In this document: positions 1 to 8,391 of the stretch, piece after piece
Layout: each line of letters begins with the position of its first letter
Numbering within the stretch: position 1 is the first letter of the stretch
Source of the DNA: a virus
Length of the DNA stretch: 29,125 nt
Strand: one strand, 5' to 3'
Virus record (IMG/VR): IMGVR_UViG_3300023175_000155
Coordinates: 1 to 29,125 of that record
Translations under genes and position numbers: made by a program
Notes under the pieces: model-generated
Told to the model about the DNA's origin: nothing
What the model saw: the letters and a program-made list of their open reading frames with translations, nothing else
The model's database searches: none

Positions 1-1
1 T

Positions 2-1456
2 CCAAAGCCAGCAGCTAAAATTGAAGAAGTTACATACGAAACACAAAGCATAGAAGAACATGCTAATGTGTTGTTCAAGCCAAACCCCGGACCACAGACG
101 GAGTTCTTGGCTGCAAGTGAACGAGAGGTTTTGTACGGTGGTTCTGCAGGTGGTGGCAAAAGCTACGCTATGCTTGCAGACCCTTTACGATACATGGGGC
201 ATCCACAGTTTAGTGGGCTTCTGCTGCGACACACCACAGAGGAGTTGCGAGAACTTATATTTAAGTCGCAGGAGTTGTACCCAAAAATCTGGCCCGGTAT
301 TAAGTGGTCAGAAAGAAAGATGCAGTGGACTGCGCCATCTGGTGCGAGATTGTGGATGTCATACCTCGACAGAGATGAAGATGTCCTGCGCTATCAGGGT
401 CTAGCTTTTAGCTGGATAGGCTTTGACGAATTGACGCAGTGGCAATCGCCATACGCATGGAATTATATGCGGTCACGTCTACGGTCCACTGCACCAGATT
501 TGCCAATTTTTATGAGGGCTACGACTAACCCCGGCGGAAGAGGTCATCACTGGGTTAAGAAGATGTTCATTGACCCTTCGCCATATAATAGAGCCTTCGA
601 TGCAACAGATATTGAAACAACAGAAGTCTTGCGATACCCCGCAGGACATAGCAAGGCTGGAAAGCCTTTATTTAAAAGACGATTTATTCCGGCAAGACTC
701 GCTGATAATCCATACCTTGCGGAAGCAGGAGATTACGAAGCCATGCTCTTATCACTTCCAGAGCAGCAACGTAGACAACTTCTTGAAGGTGACTGGGATA
801 TCAAAGAAGGTGCGGCATTCACTGAGTTTGATCGCTCTGTTCATGTTGTCGAGCCTTATCGTATCCCTAGTAACTGGGTTAAGTTTCGTGCTTGCGACTA
901 TGGCTACGGTAGCTATAGTGCTGTTGTTTGGTTTGCCGTTGCGCCTAGCGAACAACTTGTGGTATATAGAGAACTCTACGTTTCTAAAGTCCTTGCCACA
1001 GACTTGGCAGATATGATTCTGGATTTAGAAGCAGAAGACGGAAATATTAAATACGGAGTTTTGGATAGTTCGCTTTGGCACAAGCGTGGAGACACAGGAC
1101 CATCCCTAGCAGAACAGATGATACAGCGAGGGTGCCGCTGGCGACCATCAGATAGAAGTAGAGGTAGTCGGGTAGCTGGTAAAAACGAGATACACCGTAG
1201 ACTACAAATAGATGAATTTACAGAGGAGCCTAGACTTGTTTTCTTTGATACTTGCACAAACCTCGTTGCCCAGCTACCGTCCATTCCTCTGGACAAGAAA
1301 AATCCAGAAGATATTGACACGAAATCGGAAGACCACTTGTACGATGCGTTAAGGTATGGTATAATGTCCAGACCAAGGTTTAGTATATTTGATTATGACC
1401 CAATGGGTAGACCCGGTGGCGGTATGCAAGTAGCAGACGCAACCTTTGGATACTAA
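2..1456 (+). CDS. Terminase large subunit (5' partial)
   Basis: This is the packaging motor ATPase and nuclease that pumps DNA into the prohead through the portal. The ATPase comes first. Numbered from the GTG at 68, it has a Walker A motif GGSAGGGKS at residues 24-32, a Walker B WIGFDE at about 116-121, and a coupling motif TTN at 152-154. An RNase H-type nuclease follows, with likely acidic residues in RACDYG (D278), GVLDSS and the C-terminal HLYDALRYG. The frame is open back to the first bases of the window and contains no ATG there. GTG-68 lacks a clear Shine-Dalgarno, so the true start is probably upstream and roughly 22 or more N-terminal residues are added to the 462 counted from GTG-68. 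The portal gene starts 11 nt after the stop, as expected for a packaging module. Function is certain from motifs; only the N terminus is open. Confidence 0.95.
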   Translation, partial: PKPAAKIEEVTYETQSIEEHANVLFKPNPGPQTEFLAASEREVLYGGSAGGGKSYAMLADPLRYMGHPQFSGLLLRHTTEELRELIFKSQELYPKIWPGIKWSERKMQWTAPSGARLWMSYLDRDEDVLRYQGLAFSWIGFDELTQWQSPYAWNYMRSRLRSTAPDLPIFMRATTNPGGRGHHWVKKMFIDPSPYNRAFDATDIETTEVLRYPAGHSKAGKPLFKRRFIPARLADNPYLAEAGDYEAMLLSLPEQQRRQLLEGDWDIKEGAAFTEFDRSVHVVEPYRIPSNWVKFRACDYGYGSYSAVVWFAVAPSEQLVVYRELYVSKVLATDLADMILDLEAEDGNIKYGVLDSSLWHKRGDTGPSLAEQMIQRGCRWRPSDRSRGSRVAGKNEIHRRLQIDEFTEEPRLVFFDTCTNLVAQLPSIPLDKKNPEDIDTKSEDHLYDALRYGIMSRPRFSIFDYDPMGRPGGGMQVADATFGY

Positions 1457-1467
1457 GGATAAACATT

Positions 1468-3609
1468 ATGGATGAAGATGAAATCATGATTGAAGATGAT
1501 GCTATCGCACTAGAAGATAGTGAGGATACATCTGTTTCAGACGTAGACGTAAGTAATATTATTCCATTTGTACTAGAGCGTTATAAACGATCTGAAGACT
1601 ATCGTTATGATGATGAACAGCGTTGGCTAAAAGCATATCGCAACTATCGTGGTTTGTATGGGCCTGATGTTCAGTTTACTGAATCTGAAAAATCACGAGT
1701 ATTTATTAAAGTAACAAAAACTAAAACGCTGGCAGCATACGGGCAGATTGTTGATGTTCTGTTTGCTAACCAGCGTTTTCCTTTGTCTGTAGAACCAACG
1801 GAGTTGCCTGAAGGTGTGGTTGCCGATGTACATTTTGACCCTAAAGAACCAGAAGAACTGCGTAGTGAAACTGCTCTTTCCAGTCCCTACGGTTTTGCAG
1901 GAGACGGTAAAGATTTACCGCCCGGTGCAACAATACAGACACTACAAGATAAACTTGGGGTGTTGGAAAACAAACTTGAACCAATACAAGATAAATTAAA
2001 AGAAGGTCCGGGTAAAACACCAACGGCTATTGCATTTAGCCCTGCAATGATTGCAGCAAAGAAAATGCAAAAGAAAATACACGACCAGTTAGAAGAGTCA
2101 GGCGCATCTAAACATTTACGTAATGCAGCATTTGAAATGGCTTTATTTGGCACTGGCGTTATGAAAGGGCCGTTTGCTATTGACAAAGAATATCCTAATT
2201 GGAATGACAGTGGAGAATATGACCCATTGTTTAAAACAATTCCACAAGTTAATTACGTATCTGTTTGGAACTTTTATCCAGACCCAGACGCAAATAATAT
2301 GGACGAAGCACAGTTTGTGATTGAACGTCACAAGATGTCACGTACACAACTGCGTAATTTAAAAAAACGTCCTTACTTCCGTGGTGAAGTTATTAATGAA
2401 GTAATTGCTATGGGTGAAAATTATACCAAGCAATACTGGGAAGATGACTTGTCAGACTATGCACCAGAGCATGGTGTGGATCGTTTTGAAGTCCTTGAAT
2501 ATTGGGGCATGGTTGATACAGAATTGCTAGAAGAGCAGGGTATTAATATTCCAAAAGAACTACAAGAGTTTGATGAACTACAAGCCAACGTGTGGATTTG
2601 TAACAACAAATTGCTTCGTATGGTTCTTAATCCATTTAAACCTTCTAAGATTCCATATGCTGCTGCACCGTATGAACTGAACCCATATTCATTTTTTGGT
2701 GTTGGTATTGCAGAAAACATGGACGATACGCAAACACTGATGAATGGGTTTATGCGTATGGCTGTTGACAATGCTGTATTGTCAGGCAATTTAATTGTAG
2801 AAGTAGATGAAACAAACTTGGTGCCGGGTCAGGACTTGTCATTGTATCCGGGCAAGGTATTCCGGCGGCAGGGTGGCGCACCGGGCCAAGCTATCTTTGG
2901 TACAAAGTTTCCTAATGTTTCATCTGAAAATATGATGTTGTTTGATAAAGCACGTGTATTAGCAGATGAAAGCACAGGTTTTCCATCGTTTGCACACGGA
3001 CAGACAGGTGTGCAGGGCGTAGGGCGTACAGCTTCAGGTATCTCAATGTTGATGGGTGCTGCGCAGGGTAGCACAAAAACTGTTATTAAGAATGTGGATG
3101 ATTATTTGTTACGACCATTGGGTGAAGGTTTTTTCCGCTTCAATATGCAGTTTGACTTTGACCCAGAAATTAAAGGCGATTTAGAAGTTAAGGCACGTGG
3201 TACAGAAAGCCTTATGGCTAATGAAGTGCGTAGCCAAAGATTAATGCAGTTCTTGCAGATCGCAAGTAATCCTGCACTCGCACCCTTTGCTAAGTTCCAA
3301 TATGTAATCCGTGAGATTGCAAAGTCTATGGACCTAGACCCCGACAAAGTTACTAACAATATGGATGAAGCTGCACTGCAAGCAGAAATTATGAAGGGCT
3401 TCCAAGCACCAATGCAACAAGAGCAGGGTGGCATGACACCACCAGCAGGTGCTGATGCAATGGACCCAACAGGTGCAGGTGGTGGCAACATAGGTATGGG
3501 ACAGGCTCCTGTACCGGGTGAACAAGGATTTAGTGCGAATGGACAAGGAAATACTCAGCAAGCTGAAGGGGTTGGTCAGCAGCAACCGCCAATGGGACCA
3601 CTTCAGTAA
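1468..3609 (+). CDS. Portal protein
   Basis: The product is 713 residues and forms the dodecameric ring at one capsid vertex through which DNA enters and leaves. The identification rests on its position right after the terminase, its size (close to large P22-type portals rather than the smaller T7 type), and portal-like features. These are an N-terminal helical region with RYDDEQRWLKAYRNYRG, a central clip and stem region, and a C-terminal stretch TASGISMLMGAAQGS followed by a long helical part. The N terminus is strongly acidic. The last 65 or so residues are rich in Gln, Gly, Pro and Met and look disordered. The ATG at 1468 has AAGGA about 8 nt upstream. The 3' end overlaps the next small gene by 71 nt in another frame. 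Confidence 0.88.
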   Translation: MDEDEIMIEDDAIALEDSEDTSVSDVDVSNIIPFVLERYKRSEDYRYDDEQRWLKAYRNYRGLYGPDVQFTESEKSRVFIKVTKTKTLAAYGQIVDVLFANQRFPLSVEPTELPEGVVADVHFDPKEPEELRSETALSSPYGFAGDGKDLPPGATIQTLQDKLGVLENKLEPIQDKLKEGPGKTPTAIAFSPAMIAAKKMQKKIHDQLEESGASKHLRNAAFEMALFGTGVMKGPFAIDKEYPNWNDSGEYDPLFKTIPQVNYVSVWNFYPDPDANNMDEAQFVIERHKMSRTQLRNLKKRPYFRGEVINEVIAMGENYTKQYWEDDLSDYAPEHGVDRFEVLEYWGMVDTELLEEQGINIPKELQEFDELQANVWICNNKLLRMVLNPFKPSKIPYAAAPYELNPYSFFGVGIAENMDDTQTLMNGFMRMAVDNAVLSGNLIVEVDETNLVPGQDLSLYPGKVFRRQGGAPGQAIFGTKFPNVSSENMMLFDKARVLADESTGFPSFAHGQTGVQGVGRTASGISMLMGAAQGSTKTVIKNVDDYLLRPLGEGFFRFNMQFDFDPEIKGDLEVKARGTESLMANEVRSQRLMQFLQIASNPALAPFAKFQYVIREIAKSMDLDPDKVTNNMDEAALQAEIMKGFQAPMQQEQGGMTPPAGADAMDPTGAGGGNIGMGQAPVPGEQGFSANGQGNTQQAEGVGQQQPPMGPLQ

Positions 3610-3757
3610 TTACCTAGATGTGCTTATTGCACAGCAACATAAAGTACTAGAACAATCTAACAATATGGTTGATGTACACAAAGCACAAGGTGCTATTGAA
3701 GCACTGCGTAAGATAAGACGTTTACGTGAGGACATAGCTAAAGCAGATGGCTCTTAA
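3539..3757 (+). CDS. Small helical protein overlapping the portal 3' end
   Basis: The product is 72 residues from ATG-3539, with AAGGA about 10 nt upstream. A GTG at 3518 in the same frame would add seven residues but has no better ribosome site. The first 71 nt lie inside the portal gene in a different frame. The protein looks entirely helical, with a centre such as YLDVLIAQQHKVLEQ and a C-terminal basic helix EALRKIRRLRED. It has no cysteine and no membrane segment. I recognise the general pattern of short helical proteins placed after portals in phages but cannot assign a function. It could be a packaging or head-assembly cofactor. Its stop overlaps the start of the next gene by 11 nt, suggesting translational coupling. 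The overlap with a well-conserved gene and the continuation beyond it argue that it is real. Confidence 0.75.
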   Translation: MDKEILSKLKGLVSSNRQWDHFSNYLDVLIAQQHKVLEQSNNMVDVHKAQGAIEALRKIRRLREDIAKADGS

Positions 3758-5441
3758 CGAACAAATGCAACAGATGATTCAGCAGGATATTCAAGATGCT
3801 GAAACAAGACCAAAAGAAGAAATCCTACAAGAACAAATGAAAGGATTAAAGACTGCTGGTCGTACTGCTAGAGATATTGCTGTTGAATCTATTCCCGGTG
3901 TTAGTGAGGCATTAGCAGAAAAGCGTGTTGATGAAGCACTGCAACGTGGCGATACTACAGGTGCTATGATTGAGGGTGCTGCAGGTTTAATGGGTGCAGT
4001 GCCTATGGTTGGTGATGCAGCAGCCAAAGGGTTACGTGCTGTTACAAAATCATTTCGTAAACAAGATATAAATCAGGCAGAAAAATTAGTAGACAATCCA
4101 GACAAATTAAAAGAATGGCAAGAAGCTAATACACTACCTGAATCTCAAAGACAAAAAAACATACCAGAAGCACAACAAGCTGCAGAAGATTTATTTCAAG
4201 GAAAGATAAAATCAAAAGAAGCACGTAAGCGGATTAAGGAAGTTTTTCCAGAACCAAAATTATACACTGCTGAAAATATGCCAGAAATGCCTACAGTAAC
4301 AGATGTTGTAGGCTCTATGGGAAAAAAAGCAGAAAAGGGTATATTAGGCGTAAAGGGATTTGATTTAGAGCCGGGGCAGCGTGTAGGTGCTAGATTAGAC
4401 ATACCAGCATATAATAATTATGACAAATGGGTTGTGTCAATACACGATGGCAAAATTAGAAATGGTTCTGTTGTTGGTTATGGACAAGCTATTAGGTTAA
4501 AAAATATTGAATTTGGTTCAGACCCAGAAGTTGCATTAGATATTGCAAAAGGAAAAAGGGTAGCCAAAAAATCAGGCGAAGAAAAACCAATGGGCAAAGC
4601 TACAATTGCTCGTGTGTTTGGTGATTATGTACCAGAAGACCCCTATGAGTTGCAAGCGTTTGCAAAAAAAGTTTTAGCAGATAAAGACTCTGGATGGACC
4701 CAAGTTGGTATGAATCCATATAGAGGCAGTTATTTTTATAACAAAGAAACAGGAAAAGTTGTTACACGTGCAGATGAAGTAATTCAAGTTGGCCCATTGG
4801 TACTTGCAAAAAATGTAACAGAGCCAAAGTTATCAGAACTAAAAGAATTGTTTAGTCAAAAAACAGCCAGAACAAAAGATGGTAAACTTAGAATTTTTAA
4901 TCAAGGTGGAGTAGTACCTATGAAACGTATAGCAGAACAAATGGAACTCTTTGAGCCAGTAGAACGTGGCTTTGATGAGGGTGGCCTTATGGAAGAAGGC
5001 GGTATGGTTGATGAGGAATCAGGCAACAAAGTACCACCCGGCTCATTGCGTGAAGAAGTACGTGATGACATTCCTGCTCAGTTGAGTGAAGGCGAGTTTG
5101 TTTTTCCTGCAGATGTAGTGCGTTACATTGGTCTTGAAAAACTAATGATGATGCGCCAAGAAGCAAAGCAAGGTTTAGCACAGATGGAAGCTATGGGCCA
5201 GATGGGTAATAGCGAAGAAGCAACCGTACAAGATGATTTGCCGTTTGATATGTATGACCTTGATGTTGAAGATGATAATAATATGTCACAAGGTGGTATG
5301 CCACAACAACAACAAATAAAAGACCCACGAGATACGGTAAAAGCTGGTTTTGTTACTTACAAAGATCAAACAGCTTATGTTCATGATGTTACAAATATTC
5401 CTGAAGACATAAAAAATGAAGTACGGGTGGATAGAATATGA
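3747..5441 (+). CDS. Polyvalent-type protein with LPD-like domain and SEGEFVFPADVVRY module
   Basis: The product is 564 residues of mosaic make-up. Residues 1-60 are a charged helical region. Residues 75-100 are glycine/alanine-rich and hydrophobic (GAAGLMGAVPMVGDAAAKG). Residues about 206-360 match my memory of a large polyvalent protein-associated (LPD) domain found in phage and conjugative-element proteins: GARLDIPAYNNY, then WTQVGMNPYRGSYFYN, then ADEVIQVGPLVLAKN. Residues about 385-480 hold NQGGVVPM, EGG-type motifs and DIPAQLSEGEFVFPADVVRY, a module common in marine phages and of unknown role. The acidic tail follows. The gene sits between portal and scaffold, overlaps its upstream neighbour by 11 nt and its downstream neighbour by an ATGA. 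It may be a minor virion protein carried in with the DNA, which is inference. LPD family number and activity are not known to me. Confidence 0.7.
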   Translation: MALNEQMQQMIQQDIQDAETRPKEEILQEQMKGLKTAGRTARDIAVESIPGVSEALAEKRVDEALQRGDTTGAMIEGAAGLMGAVPMVGDAAAKGLRAVTKSFRKQDINQAEKLVDNPDKLKEWQEANTLPESQRQKNIPEAQQAAEDLFQGKIKSKEARKRIKEVFPEPKLYTAENMPEMPTVTDVVGSMGKKAEKGILGVKGFDLEPGQRVGARLDIPAYNNYDKWVVSIHDGKIRNGSVVGYGQAIRLKNIEFGSDPEVALDIAKGKRVAKKSGEEKPMGKATIARVFGDYVPEDPYELQAFAKKVLADKDSGWTQVGMNPYRGSYFYNKETGKVVTRADEVIQVGPLVLAKNVTEPKLSELKELFSQKTARTKDGKLRIFNQGGVVPMKRIAEQMELFEPVERGFDEGGLMEEGGMVDEESGNKVPPGSLREEVRDDIPAQLSEGEFVFPADVVRYIGLEKLMMMRQEAKQGLAQMEAMGQMGNSEEATVQDDLPFDMYDLDVEDDNNMSQGGMPQQQQIKDPRDTVKAGFVTYKDQTAYVHDVTNIPEDIKNEVRVDRI

Positions 5442-7273
5442 AAAAGTCAATCAAAGAACAAACTATTAATGCTTTTCAAACTGGTGGAGTAGTTAATCCA
5501 CAAACAGGAACATATCAAGTACCCGGCACAGGTATTACTGGTTTTCAACAAGCACCGGGATTAGGTACAGGTTATACCCCAAATCAACCTATACAACCAT
5601 ATTTTACACCAACTCAATTTACACAGGCTCAATACCAAGACCCTTTGCAAGTAACTAATATTCCTACTTTTGCAGACACTGTTGGATCTGGTTTTGGTCA
5701 ATATGATGAAGAAAGAACATATATTAACGATGCTGGGCAGGTATTAAAAATACCTTTTAAAGATGGTAAACCTTTATTTCCTATTCCTGAAGGATATTCA
5801 GAACAAGGTGCAGCACCAACAGAAGAAACACCTTCTACAACTATACCATTAACAGGGCAAACAACAACTAGAGACACTGGCGGTGGTAAAGAAGATACTG
5901 CTACAGTAAGCCCAACAACAAAAGCAGCTAGAAATGTGTATAAAGGATACAGCAAAGGTTATGCTGGATTATCAACTGCTTTTGGTAGTGGTACTGGTGG
6001 TTTGTCTGAGGCTGCTGCACAAGCTAAAAAAGACTTTGGTATAACGGGACAACAAACAGGTAACTTAGGAAGTTTAGCATCTTTTCTTATGGCATCGGCT
6101 GGCGTTCCTATTGGAATAGCGTCTCTTACAGCAGGTAAAGGTGGGTATCTAAATGACACACCAGTAACTCCGGGTGCTATAGGAACTGTATCTTATCAGG
6201 ATTTAGTAGCCATTGCTAATGGAGAAATACCTGCCCGTGCTGAAGATTTAGTTAATCAACAAACAGCTAAAAATGTTTTAGAGGCTCAATTTAATTATGG
6301 GGTTAACTTGAGTGGCAAAATAGGGTATAATAGTGGAGACATTAATCCAGTTACAGGAACACCTGTAAAAAATGGAATGGCAGTAAATTCTGCGTTTGGT
6401 CCGGGAGTAACTTCTCCATCTTATGCAACAGTAGAGGATATGAAAAACGTAATACAAAAAGGTTTAGCTGCAGGTTGGCGTGGCGGCTATATAGACAAAA
6501 AAGCATATGATGGTCTTTCAGCAAAAGCAAAAGAAAACTATAATAATTTTGACAATACACACCTTCAAAATGATATTATATCAGGTAATTATAAAGGTGA
6601 GTATGAAGATGTAGAAGATTACATTAAAGACTCAAAGGCAGCGCAAGAAGCCTATGAAAAAGGTAATCAGCCTATGCAAGATAACATTACTGGTACACCT
6701 ACCTCTACAGATGTTGATAAAGCCTTTGCTGCTGCTGATGCTGCGTATGAAGCAGGAGTAGATTATGGTGATGAATTTGGTAATATTCCAGAAAGCAGTT
6801 ATGATGGTGGCGGCAGGTCTGAAGATGCTGATGCAGCAGATGCTGGTCGCAGCGATACTAGCGATAGCGGTTCGTCTTGTTTTGCTGCAGGAACTAAGTT
6901 CTTTATGGCAGACGGTTCACTCAAAAATATCGAAGATATTAAAATAGGAGATATTTTACAAAAGGGTGGAAAAGTTAGAACAACTATGGTTGGAGATGGT
7001 CTGTACGAAAACTGGTATATGTATGGCACTACAAAAGTAACAGGTACACATACTGTATATGAAAACGGTACATGGAAACGTGTAGCAGATTCAGATAAAG
7101 CTATACCAACAGAAAAAGATAAATTTATCTACACACTTGTAAATGAAAAACATCGTTTGATTGCTGAAGATGGTGTTATGTATGGAGATTATGATGAGGT
7201 TGACAACCTTGACATAGAAGACGGACTTCTTGAAATGATGAACTTACAAGATTCCGTTGACCAAGCAGCATAA
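5438..7273 (+). CDS. Structural-region protein with C-terminal Hint (intein/hedgehog-type) domain
   Basis: The product is 611 residues. The N-terminal part is Gln/Gly/Pro/Thr-rich and starts with a GGVV motif (residues 16-19). It includes INDAGQVLKIPFKDGKPLFP around residues 90-115, a pattern I associate with marine-phage structural-region proteins. A small hydrophobic patch, FLMASAGVPIGIASLTAG, lies near residue 215. A flexible Asp/Ser/Gly linker precedes Cys481. From there to the end is a Hint fold: CFAAGTKFFMADGS and IEDIKIGDIL (block A), TGTH with His538 (block B), and EKHRLIAEDGV with His572. There is no C-terminal HN followed by an extein, so N-terminal cleavage at Cys481 is more likely than splicing. 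The ATG overlaps the previous stop (ATGA). The Hint call is firm; the role of the rest is unknown. Confidence 0.8.
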   Translation: MKKSIKEQTINAFQTGGVVNPQTGTYQVPGTGITGFQQAPGLGTGYTPNQPIQPYFTPTQFTQAQYQDPLQVTNIPTFADTVGSGFGQYDEERTYINDAGQVLKIPFKDGKPLFPIPEGYSEQGAAPTEETPSTTIPLTGQTTTRDTGGGKEDTATVSPTTKAARNVYKGYSKGYAGLSTAFGSGTGGLSEAAAQAKKDFGITGQQTGNLGSLASFLMASAGVPIGIASLTAGKGGYLNDTPVTPGAIGTVSYQDLVAIANGEIPARAEDLVNQQTAKNVLEAQFNYGVNLSGKIGYNSGDINPVTGTPVKNGMAVNSAFGPGVTSPSYATVEDMKNVIQKGLAAGWRGGYIDKKAYDGLSAKAKENYNNFDNTHLQNDIISGNYKGEYEDVEDYIKDSKAAQEAYEKGNQPMQDNITGTPTSTDVDKAFAAADAAYEAGVDYGDEFGNIPESSYDGGGRSEDADAADAGRSDTSDSGSSCFAAGTKFFMADGSLKNIEDIKIGDILQKGGKVRTTMVGDGLYENWYMYGTTKVTGTHTVYENGTWKRVADSDKAIPTEKDKFIYTLVNEKHRLIAEDGVMYGDYDEVDNLDIEDGLLEMMNLQDSVDQAA

Positions 7274-7349
7274 ATTAGCTGCATATATGTTGGCTACCTA
7301 ATCCCCCACCCCGGCGTGGCTACGGTTGGCCCCAACGAAAGGAAGTACA
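7274..7349 (+). other. Short intergenic leader before the scaffold gene
   Basis: This 76-nt gap has a C-rich stretch around 7302-7316 and an incomplete inverted repeat GCAGC/GCTGC at 7265-7282 that spans the upstream stop codon. There is no T-run, so I do not call a terminator. A short GTTG/CAAC hairpin at 7325-7336 is possible. The useful element is the Shine-Dalgarno AAAGGAAG just before ATG-7350. Confidence 0.4.
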
Positions 7350-8225
7350 ATGGCAGAACAAGCTATTATGGCTGAAGAAATGAAGCCACAAAAGAAAGTT
7401 GCGTTTGCAAATCGTAAATACACTAACGAAGAAAAACGCAAAATGGAAGAAGAAGAACTAGAACAGTTAATGAAAGAGCAGAAAGGTGAAGTAGAACAAG
7501 AAGCTGCTGAACCAGAAGAAGCTGAACCTACAAACGCAGAAGAGAAAACATTTAAGAAACGTTACTCTGATTTGCGTAGGCACCAGCAACAACAGGCTGA
7601 AGAGTTTAAGAAAGAGATTGAAAACCTTAAATCTCAACTCAGCCAAGCTGCACAAAAAGAAATGAAATTGCCTAAGTCGGATGAAGACATTGAACAATGG
7701 GCAAAGGATTATCCAGATGTAGCAGCTATCGTTGAAACAATTGCAATGAAGAAAGCACGTGAACAAGCTACTGCGCTTGAAGAACGTATGAAAGCAATTG
7801 ATGAGTTGCAGTCTAGTGCTTCAAAAGAAAAAGCTGAAGCAGAACTAATGCGGTTACACCCAGACTTTGGTGAAATCCGTGACAGTGATGAGTTTCACGA
7901 CTGGGCAGAAGAACAGCCTAAGTGGGTACAAGACGCACTGTATGACAATGACAATGATGCACGTTCTGCTGCTAGAGCCATTGACTTGTACAAAGCTGAC
8001 ATGGGCATTAGTAAAGAAAAGCCTAAGTCAGATAAAGCTGCAGCTAAATCGGTATCTACAAAAGACTCACGTAGTAAACCGCAAGATAATGAAGCGAACT
8101 CATATCTCAAAGAGTCTGCAGTACAAAAGATGTCACCGTCTGAATACGAAAAACGGTCTGACGAAATCATGGAAGCTATCCGTAGTGGAAAGTTTATCTA
8201 TGATATATCTGGCTCTGCTAGATAA
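7350..8225 (+). CDS. Head scaffolding protein
   Basis: The product is 291 residues. It is the internal scaffold on which the capsid protein assembles and which leaves before or during packaging. Evidence is position directly upstream of the major capsid gene, a very acidic and Gln/Glu/Lys-rich composition without cysteine, and long coiled-coil stretches (KRKMEEEELEQLMKEQ, EEFKKEIENLKSQLSQ, ALEERMKAIDELQ). The middle has DEDIEQWAKDYPDVAA and LMRLHPDFGEIRDSDEFHDW, a pattern common in scaffolds of marine and T7-like phages. The C terminus has a charged, basic-flanked helix, where scaffolds often contact the coat protein. ATG-7350 is preferred over an in-frame TTG at 7326 because AAAGGAAG lies about 5 nt before it. 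Identification is by context and composition, not by a catalytic motif. Confidence 0.85.
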   Translation: MAEQAIMAEEMKPQKKVAFANRKYTNEEKRKMEEEELEQLMKEQKGEVEQEAAEPEEAEPTNAEEKTFKKRYSDLRRHQQQQAEEFKKEIENLKSQLSQAAQKEMKLPKSDEDIEQWAKDYPDVAAIVETIAMKKAREQATALEERMKAIDELQSSASKEKAEAELMRLHPDFGEIRDSDEFHDWAEEQPKWVQDALYDNDNDARSAARAIDLYKADMGISKEKPKSDKAAAKSVSTKDSRSKPQDNEANSYLKESAVQKMSPSEYEKRSDEIMEAIRSGKFIYDISGSAR

Positions 8226-8232
8226 AAAAGTG

Positions 8233-8260
8233 TTGACAAATAGTTATTTGTAAGTATAAC
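8233..8260 (+). promoter_or_regulatory. Sigma70-type promoter for the capsid genes
   Basis: A perfect -35 hexamer TTGACA lies at 8233-8238 and a -10 hexamer TATAAC at 8255-8260, separated by 16 nt. It begins 8 nt after the scaffold stop codon, in the largest non-coding gap of the window. Transcription would start near 8267, leaving a leader of about 195 nt before the capsid start codon. A host-type holoenzyme would read it. Confidence 0.72.
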
Positions 8261-8269
8261 TATAGTCAG

Positions 8270-8306
8270 AATAGTGTAACTTTATTGCGCACCTAGTTAC
8301 ACTGTT
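8270..8306 (+). promoter_or_regulatory. 5'-terminal stem-loop of the capsid mRNA
   Basis: AGTGTAAC at 8273-8280 and GTTACACT at 8296-8303 pair perfectly. The stem extends to 8270 and 8306 with one G-U pair, giving about 11 bp around a 15-nt loop. It would lie at the very 5' end of RNA started at the predicted promoter, where such stems often protect mRNA from decay. It has no T-run, so it is not an intrinsic terminator. It could instead be an operator-like inverted repeat. Confidence 0.55.
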
Positions 8307-8358
8307 ATTCGCAAACAGCCAAGTCTTACGGATTACCTGACGAACATGGCCCGTTGAA

Positions 8359-8380
8359 TAGTAGGGCGGCCACCTTACTA
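8359..8380 (+). promoter_or_regulatory. Second leader hairpin
   Basis: TAGTAGGG at 8359-8366 pairs with CCTTACTA at 8373-8380 (8 bp with one G-U) around the 6-nt loop CGGCCA. An alternative pairing, TGGCC at 8347-8351 with GGCCA at 8368-8372, would use the same loop. The region could therefore switch between two folds. Confidence 0.5.
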
Positions 8381-8391
8381 GAATACGCACC

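Noticed and set aside
60-404. Plus-strand open frames at 60-404 and 570-1016
   Set aside because: Both overlap the terminase ATPase and nuclease coding sequence in another frame and have no recognisable product.
7265-7282. Possible terminator after the Hint gene (GCAGC/GCTGC)
   Set aside because: The stem is only 5 bp and no T tract follows; the scaffold would otherwise be cut off from its transcript.
7326-7349. TTG start upstream of the scaffold ATG
   Set aside because: AAAGGAAG lies at the right distance before ATG-7350 and no ribosome site precedes the TTG.
8259-8265. ACTATAG resembling the core of a T7 RNA polymerase promoter
   Set aside because: The rest of the T7 consensus is absent, and the bases overlap a much better sigma70 -35/-10 pair.
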